The notes: generated by a model not told the origin, from the letters alone. A stretch of DNA of 64,000 bases from Scalesia atractyloides (GCA_947069175.1 CAMTDV010000028.1:66076157-66140156); one strand, 5' to 3'; positions 21,890 through 33,109 are shown, counted from the first letter of the stretch. Made by a program: numbers and translations.

Positions 21890-22260
21890 AATCGGTTACT
21901 AATCGACGCTTAAAGTTAAACACTAACTGCTTGATGTTCTACCAGTTAATAACCGGTTCCAATTAATAGTAAGATGTCAACTTATTGATGTTCTACCGAT
22001 TAATAACCGGTCTGATTACTATTAACTGGTTTCGTTCCGGTTAATAGTAAGATGTAACTTATTTGAACCCATTCTATTTAGTTTCAAGTAGGGCACCAAT
22101 TTAGCCACCCATTTCATCCTATGATATATTTGTATAAGAACCCATTCCATTTAGTTTCACATCCTATGATATTTTGTATACGAACCCATTCCATTTTGTT
22201 TCAAGTAGGGCACCAATTTAGCAACCCATGTCATCCTAAGATATTTTGTATAAAATTACA
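21890..22260 (+). repeat. Two adjacent degenerate tandem repeats
   Basis: About 21890-22060 iterates ATTAATAACCGGTTCCAATT and TAATAGTAAGATG. About 22064-22255 holds three partial copies of a 65-75 bp unit starting GAACCCATTCCATTTAGTTT and ending ATCCTATGATATTTTGTATA; the middle copy lacks the GTAGGGCACCAATTTAGC segment. Confidence 0.6.
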
Positions 22261-22299
22261 AAAAAATATATACGCTTATATAAAATTGCGAGCTTTATC

Positions 22300-22880
22300 A
22301 TTTGTCTTCAAAACGTCACCCTGAGCATCCTACACTTTTAACTTTTCTTAACGGGTTATGTTATTTAGACTGATAATACTACCCTTATGTAATTGTTTGT
22401 TTTGATTTTCCTCTTTTTTCCTTTTTTATATCTTCATCACTATAACTTTTCAAATTATTCTAAGACTAATTAATTAATTAACCAACTTCTTAATAAAAAC
22501 TATCATTTTCAATATAAGTTTTTTTTATATATTTTTTTCTTGTGTTTATTTTTGTTATTTACTTTTCTTGTTTTATATGCTCAAGACAGTTTAAATATAC
22601 TTATTTTAGAGTGAAAACGGGCCGAGTAAATACTTAGTTTAAGAGTGAAAACGGGCCCAAACTCACCTAAGCTTTGTCTCGGTTCATTTAATGCTTTTGC
22701 CATATTTATATTTTTTTAGAATATGTGACGTTTACTTGGTAGCTTTTGTAACATGTTTATATTTTTTATTCTGGTGTTTTTTCAATGCAACTTGAAAGTA
22801 AGAAGACATTTATTAATCATACATTACATTGATCATGCGCCACTAACAAAAACACAACACACATTGTGCCGCCGTAAATA
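22300..22880. other. AT-rich stretch downstream of the oleosin gene, nothing specific seen
   Basis: T-rich DNA without ORFs. A short direct repeat built around GTGAAAACGGGCC occurs at about 22612 and 22646. The oleosin 3' UTR should end in its right part; AATCAT- and ATTAAT-type A-rich signals near 22815 on the minus strand are possible but not decisive. Confidence 0.3.
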
Positions 22881-22884
22881 CTAA

Positions 22885-23357
22885 TTACGCGGCCTGATGC
22901 TCCACTCTAATCTGAGGACCTTGTCCAACAACACCACCACTGGTAGTAGTCCTCCCCGTCTGATGACCCAACTGCTCCGCCTTATGCCTGCGTCCATCGC
23001 CGCTCCCGCGATCTTATCCCGAGCCATATCCAGCTGCCGAGACCCCACCGGATGTTTCCCGGTCACATAACGGTACATCGAGTAAAACACAAACGACGCC
23101 GTTGCACCCAGCCCCCCAGACGCTAAAAACCCACCAAATATCAATGAAAGTGTGAGTAGTGCCGGAACCAATACCGGGCTGAATATAACCAGCAAAGGCG
23201 TTGCCACCACAAGACCAATCACAGTGGCCGCCAGTGTGAGTCCTGACAGGACCATGAGGGACCCACCCAAGGTGACCGCGGTTGCGGTCTTGACCACTTG
23301 GTGCGAGAGGTGTGGCTGGTGGTGTTGATGTTGATAGTATTGTTGGTTGTGAGCCAT
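22885..23357 (-). CDS. Oleosin (seed oil-body structural protein), probable frameshift near the C terminus
   Basis: Oleosins coat seed oil bodies, with a hydrophobic hairpin buried in the triacylglycerol core. The start is the ATG at 23355-23357 (MAHNQQYY...), followed by a His/Gln-rich N terminus of about 35 residues, then a hydrophobic stretch of about 70 residues containing the proline-knot region (residues PLLVIFSPVLVPALL) and an amphipathic tail (RYVTGKHPVGSRQLDMARDK). Length is near 157 residues, normal for a small oleosin. After IAGAA the open frame reads an arginine/tryptophan-rich tail ending at a stop at 22881, but the next frame reads HKAEQLGHQTGRTTT and ends VEHQAA at a stop at 22885, which is what oleosins normally have. 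A one-base deletion near 22986-22990 explains both. The open frame extends upstream of the ATG, but that part is not oleosin-like. The gene is single-exon. Confidence 0.9.
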
Positions 23358-23399
23358 GTCGAATGATGAGTGTATTTGAGAATTATGTGAGGGAATTCG

Positions 23400-23480
23400 G
23401 GTGTGTTTTAAAGGAAAGGGTGGTGGTGCACGTGGTGAGAGTGAGGTATTGGTGTCCGATGGAGAGAGCTTGCATGAGAT
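23400..23480 (-). promoter_or_regulatory. Seed-type promoter elements of the oleosin gene
   Basis: Upstream of the ATG on the minus strand are a G-box/ABRE core CACGTG at 23429-23434 and an RY element core CATGCA at 23471-23476 (CATGCAAG context). A weak TATA-like TTTAAAA lies at 23406-23412. The RY plus G-box combination is the known arrangement in seed storage and oleosin promoters controlled by B3 and bZIP factors. The pairing is seen here; activity is inferred. Confidence 0.6.
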
Positions 23481-23605
23481 TATAGTGTCTGCTTGGTTGA
23501 CACGTATGTATAGGTTACCATTACTTTTCTTTATTTCATACCAATCAGGCAAGATAGAATGCAAATGTTGTTCACCGTTTCAACTTTGAAACTAACAGTT
23601 TAGTC

Positions 23606-23607
<2 letters not shown>

Positions 23608-23646
<39 letters not shown>

Positions 23647-23655
23647 TATATATTA
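23608..23655. repeat. AT dinucleotide microsatellite
   Basis: About 23 TA units with one TAATA interruption, roughly 250 bp upstream of the oleosin start codon. Confidence 0.9.
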
Positions 23656-23749
23656 TACCTCGTACCTGTTGTGTTCCGAAATTAGGAGTTGACACCAATT
23701 AAAAGGTCACAGTTTCATGACATTTAAACCACATTGAAAGTTGTATATA

Positions 23750-23880
23750 TGTTTTTTTTAAAGGAAGGCAGTATTATAAATATAGAGCAACAGCTTAGCA
23801 AGGTGCTCAAGCCATAAAGTACAATACAGTAAAGAAAAACAAAAACAAAAACAAGTTACAGATTACAATTTCAAACATGA
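23750..23880 (-). other. Possible LINE-like 3' end or gene 3' UTR remnant
   Basis: On the minus strand the segment ends TTATAATACTGCCTTCC followed by TTTAAAAAAAAC, which resembles the 3' ends of plant LINEs. No target duplication or ORF supports it, so confidence is low. Confidence 0.2.
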
Positions 23881-24071
23881 ATTCACGTCATTCTGTCCAT
23901 TCTAAATTAACCTAGCCGCACTTGATGAAACCCATGTAAAATCAAGGTTATAGACAACTGGCTTTAAATTGTGTTAAAATTTTATTTGTTGTAAATTATG
24001 GTACCGTTTCTTATACTTTTCTTTGAGGCCGTGAGAGATGACTTTTTAGCAACCATTTTTTTATATGTAAA

Positions 24072-24110
24072 CTAGTTTAAGTTGCCGTGTATTACACGGG
24101 TTGTAATAAG
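24072..24110 (-). mobile_element. Helitron-like 3' terminus (minus strand)
   Basis: On the minus strand a hairpin CCGTGTAATACACGG (stem CCGTGT/ACACGG) at 24085-24099 is followed by nine bases and CTAG at 24072-24075, then T. Hairpin plus CTRR followed by T is the Helitron 3' signature. The 5' end was not found. The span given covers only the terminus. Confidence 0.4.
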
Positions 24111-25399
24111 AAAATACTTCATATAATTGGAATTATATTCCATGATCTTGAAGAACGACGACCATGGACCTTGCGATATCATGTGTCCATATAAGAGATG
24201 TATGCGTCGAGTTAATTTTTGAAGAAAACATCCTTACGAAGCTGCGAATAAAGATATACATTTCCGGCTTCGTTATGATCTTGTGGAAGATCTACCATAC
24301 TTTCAGAAGTCAAGACTCGGAATTAGACAAAGTAGCACTAACGGTTAAATGAGGATAATATGCCCATGATTTCGGGCCAACTTTTTAAACTATCTCACAA
24401 AATATTAATTCAAAGCTCACTACTCGAAACTTCAACAAAAGGTGTATTCGTGTCCCTCAAACTTCCAAAATAAATCCACTATCTTATTTGTGGTTTTAGT
24501 ATACGTATAGACGAAAGCTCTTAATGGACAATATGAACAATATTAGTTGCTATTAAATGCAGAAAAAAAAATGAAGGCCGAATTAAAAATGTATCTTGCA
24601 AGTATACTATCAAAGCAATAAAAATGGTACCTTGCAAGTATTTTATCGAAGACCTCCCTCCTTCACATGATTTGAAACCACTTGATCAATAGCACCATGT
24701 TCTTCAGATTCAGCTACAAATAGGGATGTCAAATTGTGAATGGCATTGCAAAAGTGAACAAATCGGCCAACGGGAGGCGATATGACCCATATTGAGTTGC
24801 GTTAAGCGTTTGGAAGTCTAAACCCACAATTTAAGTTAAAGATCATCGTGTATATACGATGTATCTAGTTCAACTGATTAAGCATGGTAGGTTTTTAGAG
24901 TAGAAGTCAGTTTAAAACCCATGTATTTTACCTTCTTTTATTTAACGGATTTTTCATTTCAAAATTAAAATAAAAAAAAGAAAAAATTTTTTTTACCCCT
25001 ATCTTCTATGTGACAGATAATTTTTTTTGTTTAAATTAGTGTACGTTACTTAATATTCAGCTTTGACCTCGTTTTAATTTTAATACCCTTTAGTAAGTAA
25101 CATAACTGATTACATTTTTATGTTGAAAAGCAACACAAAATAAAAAATAAATACATATAGATATTGGCCAAATTGTGAAGCCAGCCCAACCAAACTAACT
25201 TTTGCTTGTTTGGCATGCTCGGTTAGGAAAACTAATTCAACCAGTTTGGCTATGAAAAATGTCAAACCAAGGTTTCTGGTTTGAAAGATCAGTTCAATCC
25301 AGAACCAGCTAGACCAAACCTTGCACATCCCAACTAATATATTCTAGCACATTACCATTGCAAACAATAATAAACAACTAAAAGAGTTACCTCATATAA
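24111..25399. other. AT-rich intergenic stretch, no gene seen
   Basis: Only short ORFs without recognisable content. It may be the interior of the Helitron-like element ending at 24072. Confidence 0.35.
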
Positions 25400-25407
25400 A
25401 ATATATA

Positions 25408-25446
<39 letters not shown>
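25400..25446. repeat. AT dinucleotide microsatellite
   Basis: Runs of AT interrupted once by TATTAT, about 47 bp. Confidence 0.9.
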
Positions 25447-25447
<1 letters not shown>

Positions 25448-25454
25448 TTAGGGA

Positions 25455-25760
25455 TTATTTGTTTCAGCTCTTAATTAGCTCTTAATGGTTCAAACATTTT
25501 ACTAGTTCAATACTTAATAGTTTAGATTGTTTGTTTCGTTAGCAGATGTCTAAATGTTTAGACATTTGCCTCTAAATGGTTCAGACATCATGCTAAGTTT
25601 GAATGATTAAGATTTCTGATCCGAATTAGTCAGATATTTGCCTCTAAATGGTAAAACATTATATCGACTCTTAATGTTTCAGATCTCTTACTACTTCAAC
25701 ACTTAATAGTTCAAACCTCTTACTAATTCAACACTTACTCGTTTAGAAGTTGCCAAACAT
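25455..25760 (+). repeat. Degenerate repeats, core CTCTTAATGGTTCAAAC
   Basis: Six or more imperfect copies of (C/A)T(C/A)TTAATGGTTCA(A/G)AC, spaced 30-70 bp and alternating with TTACTA(G/A)TTCAACACTTA. This may be a MITE-like unit; terminal repeats were not resolved. Confidence 0.45.
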
Positions 25761-25874
25761 TCCGCTAGTCTCAAAACATTAAACGTCCTTCTTTCTTTAT
25801 AACACAAAATTTGTTTCAAAAGATCATTATGCTAACAACACAAAGCTTTTACAAATTAAATCATAAAACTCTGC

Positions 25875-25950
25875 CAATTATATAATATAACAATTGCAAG
25901 TTTGATAAACAGTAATTATTAACAATTGCAAGTTTGATAAACAGTAACTT
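25875..25950 (+). repeat. Short tandem duplication, 34-bp unit
   Basis: The unit beginning AACAATTGCAAGTTTGATAA and ending AACAGTAA occurs twice in direct succession. Confidence 0.7.
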
Positions 25951-26124
25951 ATTTTTCTTTTTTTTGTCTTTTTTCTTTTTTTCCCTTTGACTTTTCTTTC
26001 TTTTGTCTTAATTTTTTTATACATTTACCTTTTAACTTTCAGTGTTAACAATTACAACCTCTTAACTTTCTAAAATTTTGTACTCAAGTTTTACGGTGTT
26101 GTTTGTATAATTCAAATTGATTTA

Positions 26125-26575
26125 CATTTAGACGTAAATTTTCCCGGTAATAAGTTGGGTCAAATATAATATATTCCTTATGCTTATTATTATGTACGTT
26201 TTAAGTTGTTCTACATTTTAATGCAAATTTTACATTATTTGTTCTATAATTGAGTCGGGTAAATTATAATACGTTTTCCTGCTTATTTTTATGCACGTGT
26301 TCAAATGGTCTACATTGACGTAAAATTTGTTCGGAAACACGTCGAGTCAAATATAATACGTTTTCATTAAAGCTATAAGTTCGAGTCACTTTATGTTTCG
26401 ATACCGCCGCAACACGGTTTACGTGCTTATTTTTATACACGTGTCAGTATAAATTCAAGTTGGTTTACGATTCGACGTAAATTTTCTTCGGAAATATGTG
26501 TCAAATATAATTCGTCTTCTTGCTTATTTTTATTTACGTTTTCAGCAGGTCTACGTTTTAACGTAAATTACAATT
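26125..26575 (+). repeat. Degenerate tandem repeat with ACGTAAATTTT core (about 90-155 bp unit)
   Basis: Five imperfect units share (A/T)CGTAAATTTT...TCGGAAA, then GTCAAATATAATACGTTTTC and TGCTTATTTTTATGCACG. Cores lie near 26132, 26221, 26316, 26474 and 26560. It sits within 350 bp upstream of a Helitron-like 3' end, where such minisatellites are common. Confidence 0.6.
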
Positions 26576-26879
26576 AGGAAGTTATGTGGATAATGCTTTT
26601 ATCCTATTGTCTTTTTTGTTTCTTTCTTATTTTTTCTAGTCTTTATTATTTTATTTTTTAGTTTTCTTTTATGTTTAGTGTTTTGTTTTAGGTTCCTTTT
26701 CATTAAAGTTATATTTTAAAATAACATTTACATTTCCATTTACAGTTAATTTAAAACCATTTCGTCCCGCTGTCCGATTTAAATTTATTCTTTATTGTTT
26801 TCGGTCGATGTAAAACATGTGTCGATATTCTTTTGAACATATTTCTTTCGACTGATATGCTAAACTAAAATAGATATCA

Positions 26880-26911
26880 ACCGAAACCCCACAGCATAGC
26901 ACGGTTACTAG
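26880..26911 (+). mobile_element. Helitron-like 3' terminus (plus strand)
   Basis: CCCCACAGCATAGCACGG, a damaged GC hairpin, is followed by TTACTAG at 26905-26911 and then T. The pattern (hairpin, short spacer, CTAG, T) fits a Helitron 3' end. The hairpin has lost one or two pairs. The 5' end was not found. Confidence 0.35.
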
Positions 26912-27715
26912 TTAAAGTAGAGTTAGAAAGTCATATAAACGTTTTAAGTCTGAAAATGGGGTTAAATCAAAGAATCGCAATGATATTGTCATTCAAATAG
27001 TCATAACTTTCTTATTGTAACATTATTCATGTATTATTTTATATTTGTTTTCTTTAGTAAGAAAATCAATCTTTTAAATAACCAGTGCATCAAAAATGGT
27101 GCGTTACATTAGGGGATTCCTCATGCTACGCGATAAGAATTTGATCAGTATCAGTTCATTTCGTTATGTTGAGTACGGACGCTCGTCAGTAACCTATTTT
27201 GGTCAAAAATCGGTTTAAACGATAATGTAACTAAACTTTAAATGTGAGGTAGAATGCTAATATGAGGAATGTAAACAACGATGAACACAAGGATTTATAC
27301 GAGGAAAAAGCCCTTGATCTTTAGAAGATCTCCGGCATAAAAAAACTCGGGGTGATGGAAACTACCGATGACCAATATATTGCATGAAAAAGATTACAAC
27401 TTTGGATAATCTTAAGCTTGTTACAATTGAATTCTAGTGTATCAGAGCAGTCTCAAAAGTAGTGTGTGAGTTGTGTATGTGTTGTGTATTCTAATTCAAG
27501 CTCAAAATCCCAGATATAATTGGAAATATCCTACTAACTAACTATCCGCAAAAATAGGCAAGTTTTCCACGATCACCCATAATGGCTATTGCTTCACTTG
27601 CAGATGCTTGAATATAAGCATATTCCCCGACATTCCAGCATAGACCAAGTCCACTTCGTAATGTACCTTGCGAATACAAGCTAAAAATATAGGAAACAAT
27701 TGTTAGTCAACATTG
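26912..27715. other. Intergenic stretch, no gene seen
   Basis: No supported ORF. The part around 27285-27540 (GGATTTATACGAGGAAAAA, then a run of short motifs) resembles LTR sequence of plant retroelements, but no boundaries were found. The 3' LTR of the Athila-like element should lie here or be lost. Confidence 0.3.
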
Positions 27716-28988
27716 GTAATAATAAGGATCCTTGATCCTCAGACTTCCTGCACCATCCATGAAAGATCAGTGATCCAGGTCGAATCTCCTATTGCGCCTA
27801 GGGTACTGCGGTGCTGAAATCTCATGCCTCTGTCGGGGTCTATGTCTATGTGTCGGATAAATACCCTGCATGACATCATCAGCTGGGTGCCCGTAGGTGG
27901 CAGAACCTGAGGTCCCTATCTAGCCTCATCCCGTGTAACAGGATTAGTCAATGTCAGTATCCCTGCAAACTGTAAATCCCGAATTTCAAAATGATTTATG
28001 GCCAGACCCACGTGAAAAACTCTGGGACTATACTTTTCAAAAACCCTAAAGTTCTCTGCTAGCCTAGTAATGTATGTACCTATGTCTAATGCAGCCTGGT
28101 GACCTCCTCTACGTGCAAGGTTAAAAGACCATGCCAACACACTAGCCATGTTCATGTTACGGCCCTCAACCAAACACATGAGAATAAACAAATCAATCCA
28201 GGTCGCCTTTTTTTTCACCCGACTTACTACCAACCAGAGTAGTAGAAAACACTTTCAGCACATACCTATAAATTGGTCTCTAACAGACGGTATCAAATTT
28301 GTCTTAGTGAACCGACGATCAACAATAGTGGCCCAAAACTAGCTAGCTCCGTACTATCAAAATACAACTCCCTCCGATTCACAAACACACCCCTCATACC
28401 TGTCGAAAATTCCGTAGTCACTACCTCCTCCTCCGTGAAAAAACCAGTAGCTATCGCAAACTGCGGATGGACATCTCATGAACCATCCTCCCTAAACTGA
28501 ACGAAACCACATCGTTCTCAGCAAAAGCACCTTCCTTGTGCTGATAAGTAGAATGAAACTCTACCACAAGCTCCTCGTATTGCGTCCAATGACAGTCCAT
28601 CATAGCCCTCACTTTACCCGCTAACAACTGCTCAACTATATTTGTAGCACCCATCTGAGCTAACCACTCCCAATCTATCGTCCGATCTCAAAGATTTCAA
28701 TATTGATTATTTTATAAAGCTTTGTCCACTCTTTTGTATTAACCTCAAACTATAAAAGTGGATGATCCATCCACTTTGGAATTCGAGCTAAATTTACCCG
28801 TTCTTGACCCTCATATCTAATACATTTATGCCTAGTGGCCGGTTGAGGTATCTGCTAAGACGGGTCTCCCCTACGGGCTGCTGGTCCTCTCTTGCATGAA
28901 CGTGCCCCACTTGAACTACCTTCACCTTACGACTCAAGATACAAGACTCAATGTACACTACCCCCCTCCGGCACTTTAATTGTCCCAA
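27716..28988 (-). pseudogene. Athila-type accessory ORF downstream of pol
   Basis: Minus-strand reading from 28988: a segment with CILSRKVKVVQVGHVHARED, then IDWEWLAQMGATNIVEQLLAG, HWTQYEELVVEFHSTYQ and VSFSLGRMVHEM, and from 28233 MVVSRVKKKATWIDLFIL, NMASVLAWSFNLARRGGH and ITRLAENFRVFEKYSP. This has the look of the plant retrotransposon accessory protein found in Athila-group elements downstream of integrase, sometimes called env-like. Several stops and frameshifts interrupt it. No signal peptide or membrane segment is obvious. The role is unknown; the group assignment comes from the style of the sequence and from the position after integrase. Confidence 0.5.
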
Positions 28989-29400
28989 TTAAGAGCCAAG
29001 TGCCTACCAAACCGGACATTGAGTCCAAACTTGTGTAAAGATTGAAGCTTTAATGTGCAAAAAAAAAAACAGAATTTAAATCGAAAAATTCCGCCTAGTA
29101 AAAGGAAGTTTTAACAGTTAAATTCAACACGCAAGTTTGACTCGTTTTTGGCAGTGTAGTGATAGTCAAACAGTCCACTGTCCAAAACATACCCAAACCA
29201 AGCCTCCCGCAACCATTAAATACCAAACACTAAGTTAAACTATGACTCGAAACAGACCCGACGCAAACTAACACCTATACATGCAAGACTAAACTAAAAA
29301 TCTAACTAATAAACGAATAATGTACAAAAAACTACAAGAATACATACAAGATTCGTTAAGATTGAGACACAAATTTTAACTTTTAACTCATTCACAACAT
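28989..29400. other. Spacer between the accessory ORF and integrase of the Athila-like element
   Basis: No ORF. It is probably a non-coding spacer of the element. Confidence 0.4.
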
Positions 29401-31865
29401 ACGGTCCTGCCACCTCGATTTCAACTTTCCTCCAAAAACTTTCAACCGGGAGTTGTAAAAAGCACTTTATCTCCCACCTTGAATTCCTTCAACCCCTTTC
29501 ACCTCCTATCATGTAACACTTTCGTTTTCTCTTTAATGCTCCACGATCTAGCGTATGCCGCATCCTTAAGCTCCACTAACTCGTGAATTTGAAAGAATCT
29601 CTTTAATGCTCCATGATCTTAAGAGCCCACAACGCACGATGTTCTAATTCGACCGGAAGGTGACACGCTTTTCCGTTAACGATCATAAATGGTGTGGTTC
29701 CTAATGGTGTCTTGTAGGCAGTACGGAATGCCCACAATGCATCATCTAACTTCTCAGACCAATCTTTCCTACTCTTTCCTACGGTTTTCTCTAGGATTCG
29801 ACTAACTCCTCGATTGGCATTTTCAACTTGACCGCTCGTTTGGGGTGATAAGCGGTGGAAAATCTATGAGTGACCACATAGCGTGCTAACGCCATCTCCA
29901 TGACGGCGTTGCAAAAGTGAGCACCACGGTTACTGATTATGGCTCTAGGTGTACCGAAACAAGTAAAGAGTTTCTTAAGGAATCTCACCCCTACTCGGGC
30001 ATGGTTTGTAGGCAAGGCTTGAGCTTCAACCCACTTCGAAACGTAATCGATCGCCACGAGGAGGTACCTATACCCACTAGAAGAGGGGAATGGTCCCACG
30101 AAGTCAATGCCCCAAACGTCAAAGATTTCTAGAACTTGGATGGGGTTTTGGTGCATCTCATCCTAGGATGAGATATTGCCGGTGCGTTGGCATGCGTCAC
30201 ACTTCCTAACAAATTCTAAGGCGTCCTTAACTACCGTAGGCCAATAGAAACCACAATTGAAGACCCTTTGGGCGGTGACGTGTGGTCTGTGGTGACCTCC
30301 TGTTAATCTCTCGTGTACATGCCTAAGGATTTCTAAACCTTCTTCTCTTGGCACACATCTCCTAAGGATTCTATTTTCTCCTATCCTAAACAGAAATGGA
30401 TCATCCCATATGTACTTTCTCACGTCTCAATAGAACTTTCTCTTTTGTTGGGTGGTCATACCTTTCACTACGGCTCCATACGTTAAATAATACGCCAAGT
30501 CCGAAAACCATGGCAAACCCTCTTTTTCGGCCGCTACAAAATCTACGATTCGTGAGGGAATTTATCTCCTATGGCCTCTTCACGCATTTGCTCTCTCTTA
30601 GGGTCCTCTAGACGTGACAAATGATTGGTGGCTACATTCTATGCTCCCTTTTTATCTCTAATCACTATGTCGAACTCGGAGAGCAAAAGAATCCACCGAA
30701 TGAGGCGGCGTTTGGCATCTTTCTTTTGGAAGAGAAACACAAAGCGGAGTGATCAGTAAAGACAATAGTCTTGGAAAGCACGAGGTATGAGCGAAACTTA
30801 TCAAACGCGAACACTACGGCTAAGGGTTCTTTTTCCGTGGTGGTATAGTTCTCTTGAGCATCATTGAGAGTTTTGCTCCCGTAGTAGATCGGATGAAAGT
30901 GCTTTTCGATTCTTTGGCCCAATACCGCACCGACGGCAGAGTCACTCGCATCGCACATGAGCTCAAAGGACAAGCTCCAGTCGGGGGAAACAAGGATGGG
31001 GGCACTAACTAGCTTTTCCTTCAAAAATCGAAGGCTTTGAGGCATTCCTCATCAAAGACAAAGGGCACGTCTTTTTCAAGGAGTCGGTTCATGGGGTGAG
31101 TGATCATGGAAAAATTTAATGAAACGCCTATAGAAGCCCACATGACCAAGGAAACTATGAACAGATTTCACACTCGTGGGTGGAGGCAACCTTCTAATCG
31201 TGTCTATCTTATCCCTATCTACCTCAATCCCCTCTCTCGATATATTGTGGCCTAACACTATCCCCTCCGTCACCATAAAGTGACACTTCTCCCAACTTAA
31301 CATCAAATTGGTCTCAACACATCTCTTTAACATCCTATCTAGATTAAGAAGACACTGATCAAAAGTGCTACCATAAACTGAAAAGTCATCCGTGAAAAAT
31401 TCCATAGAAGTTTCAAGCATGTCTTGGAATATGGCAACCATGCATCGCTGGAAAGTTGCCGGAGCGTTACACAACCAAATGGCATGCATCGGTATGCATA
31501 GGTGCCATAAGGGCATGTAAATGTCGTTTTATCTTGATCCTCCGGGGCGATGGGGATCTGAAAATAACCCGAAAATCCATCGAGTAAACAGTAAAACTGA
31601 TGACCCGCTAGATGCTCCAACATTTGGTCAATGAACGGTAGAGGGAAGTGATCTTTCCGGGTGCGTCATTCAACTTATGGTAGTTAATGCACACACGCCA
31701 ACCGGTTATGGTAAGAGATGGGATAAGTTCATTCTTCTCATTAATGATCACCGTCATCCCACCCTTCTTGGGACAACTTGGGTCGGACTAACCCACTGTG
31801 AATCGGAAATGGGGTAGATCACCCCGACATCTAACAACTTAAAAACCTACTTCTTTACGACCTCT
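29400..31865 (-). pseudogene. RT, RNase H and integrase pseudogene of the Athila-like element
   Basis: Minus strand. RT: FPLPFIDQMLEHLAG, SGYFQIPIAPEDQ, then TDDFSVYG (active site F-x-D-D, with Thr at x). RNase H: LMCDASDSAVGAVLGQ, TTEKEPLAVVFAFDKF and VFTDHSAL, with the key acidic residues present. Integrase: YWPTVVKDALEFVRKCDACQR (zinc-binding end), WGIDFVGPF (first Asp), IISNRGAHF, where the second catalytic Asp is Asn, then a degenerate rest to about 29400 (KVFGGKLKSRW). Several frameshifts and stops occur. The part upstream of the RT is found on the other side of the copia element, at 41364. Confidence 0.85.
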
Positions 31866-31870
31866 TGCAT

Positions 31871-32338
31871 TGTTGGTGCATATTTGTGACAACAGCTTAG
31901 ATTTGGTCTTTGGATATCTTGTAATTAGTAAAATGATAAACGGTTAGCGGGTTTAGTTTTGTAATAGTTAATTAGAAGTAAATGGGCTGAATCAGACACT
32001 ATAAAGCTCATGGTAGGCGAATCGGGCTTTAAACCCATTAGCAGTCCATGTAGGAAACCCTAGCCTAGTTGCATAACCTGTCTCTATATAAAGGGAGGTT
32101 GTGATTAGGGATAAGGTTGCTCAGTTAGTTGTTTCAGTTGTTTAGAGAATTACTTCAGAGAGAGTTGATAGAAGAGCCTTGAATTTATTGTAAACACTTT
32201 GTGTTAGATAATATATAGAAGACAGTTTGAAAGTAATCGTGTTCGTGTTCTTGTTTCTGTGAAATCTGATCTAGGGGATTCCGCACTCTAGATTAGATAG
32301 ACGATTCTGTGAAGATCCATACGGATAGGGGACCTACA
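31871..32338 (+). repeat. 5' LTR of the copia element
   Basis: 468 bp. TATA box TATATAAA at 32085-32092. By eye it differs from the 3' LTR by about 18 substitutions and one 6-bp indel in a GTGTTC repeat. Confidence 0.92.
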
Positions 32339-32340
32339 AT

Positions 32341-32352
32341 TGGTACCAGAGC
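32341..32352 (+). promoter_or_regulatory. Primer-binding site of the copia element
   Basis: TGGTACCAGAGC starts two bases after the LTR and fits the initiator-Met tRNA complement with one mismatch. Confidence 0.85.
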
Positions 32353-33109
32353 ATTCGGCTCTTGATTTTGCTCCGTTCAGAATCGTAACAGCAGAAAAAA
32401 GTTGAGTTTTTGGACGTTTTGGAGGCTGTTTTGGAGTTTGTGACGGATGAATTAGGGTTTCTGTTACTGTTCCGAATTAACAACAGGCATTTCAGATTGA
32501 AGAAAGGCATTTCTGATCAAAAGTGAAGCAATTCGGATTGAAGACTTGAATTTCAAATCTGAAATATGCATTTCGTATCATCAGTCTTGCAATTCGGATC
32601 TGGAAAACTTGCATTTCGGATCAGAAAAGTGCAATTCGGATCAGAAAAGCCCATCTCAGATTCCATTTCGGATTGAATTTCGGATCAGAAGTGTACTCCG
32701 GATTCCATCTTGGATCAGAATAGTCTATTCCGGATTCTATTTCAGATCAGAACAGTGCATTCCGGATTTCATCTCGGATCACTATTCTAAATCACCATTT
32801 CGGATTAGCAATTCCTTTTACTGTTCCGGATTTAGTACTGTTCCGAGTTGTATACAAAAAGGTGGAAAGTTAACCAGCTGATGTAACCGGAGTTAAACGT
32901 TTTCGGACATAGAATTTGATCCATAAACAATTTTGACAAACCGGTTGCACGCTTAGTCTCGGTGATTTTTAGGACAAAAAATTCCAAAAATCATAATCGG
33001 ACAATATACATCATTAGAATCGTATCGTCGAGATGAGTCTAATAGTATAATTTGGTAACCACTCATTTCGGACAAGTTTTAACGTTTTTAACGAGCCGGT
33101 TCGGTAAAA
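32353..33109 (+). other. Leader of the copia element with ATTTCGGAT repeats
   Basis: No ORF. Between about 32480 and 32830 the word ATTTCGGAT, TTCGGATCAGAA or GCATTTC(G/A)GAT recurs 15-20 times at 15-30 bp spacing, a degenerate simple repeat in the untranslated leader. Confidence 0.6.

Noticed and set aside
23401..23564. N-terminal extension of the oleosin up to 23564
   Set aside because: The frame is open, but the sequence is not oleosin-like and contains the RY and G-box promoter motifs; the usual start MAH at 23357 fits the family length.
32546..32881. 111-codon ORF in the copia leader
   Set aside because: Its content follows from the iterated ATTTCGGAT word; it lies between primer-binding site and gag and resembles no protein.
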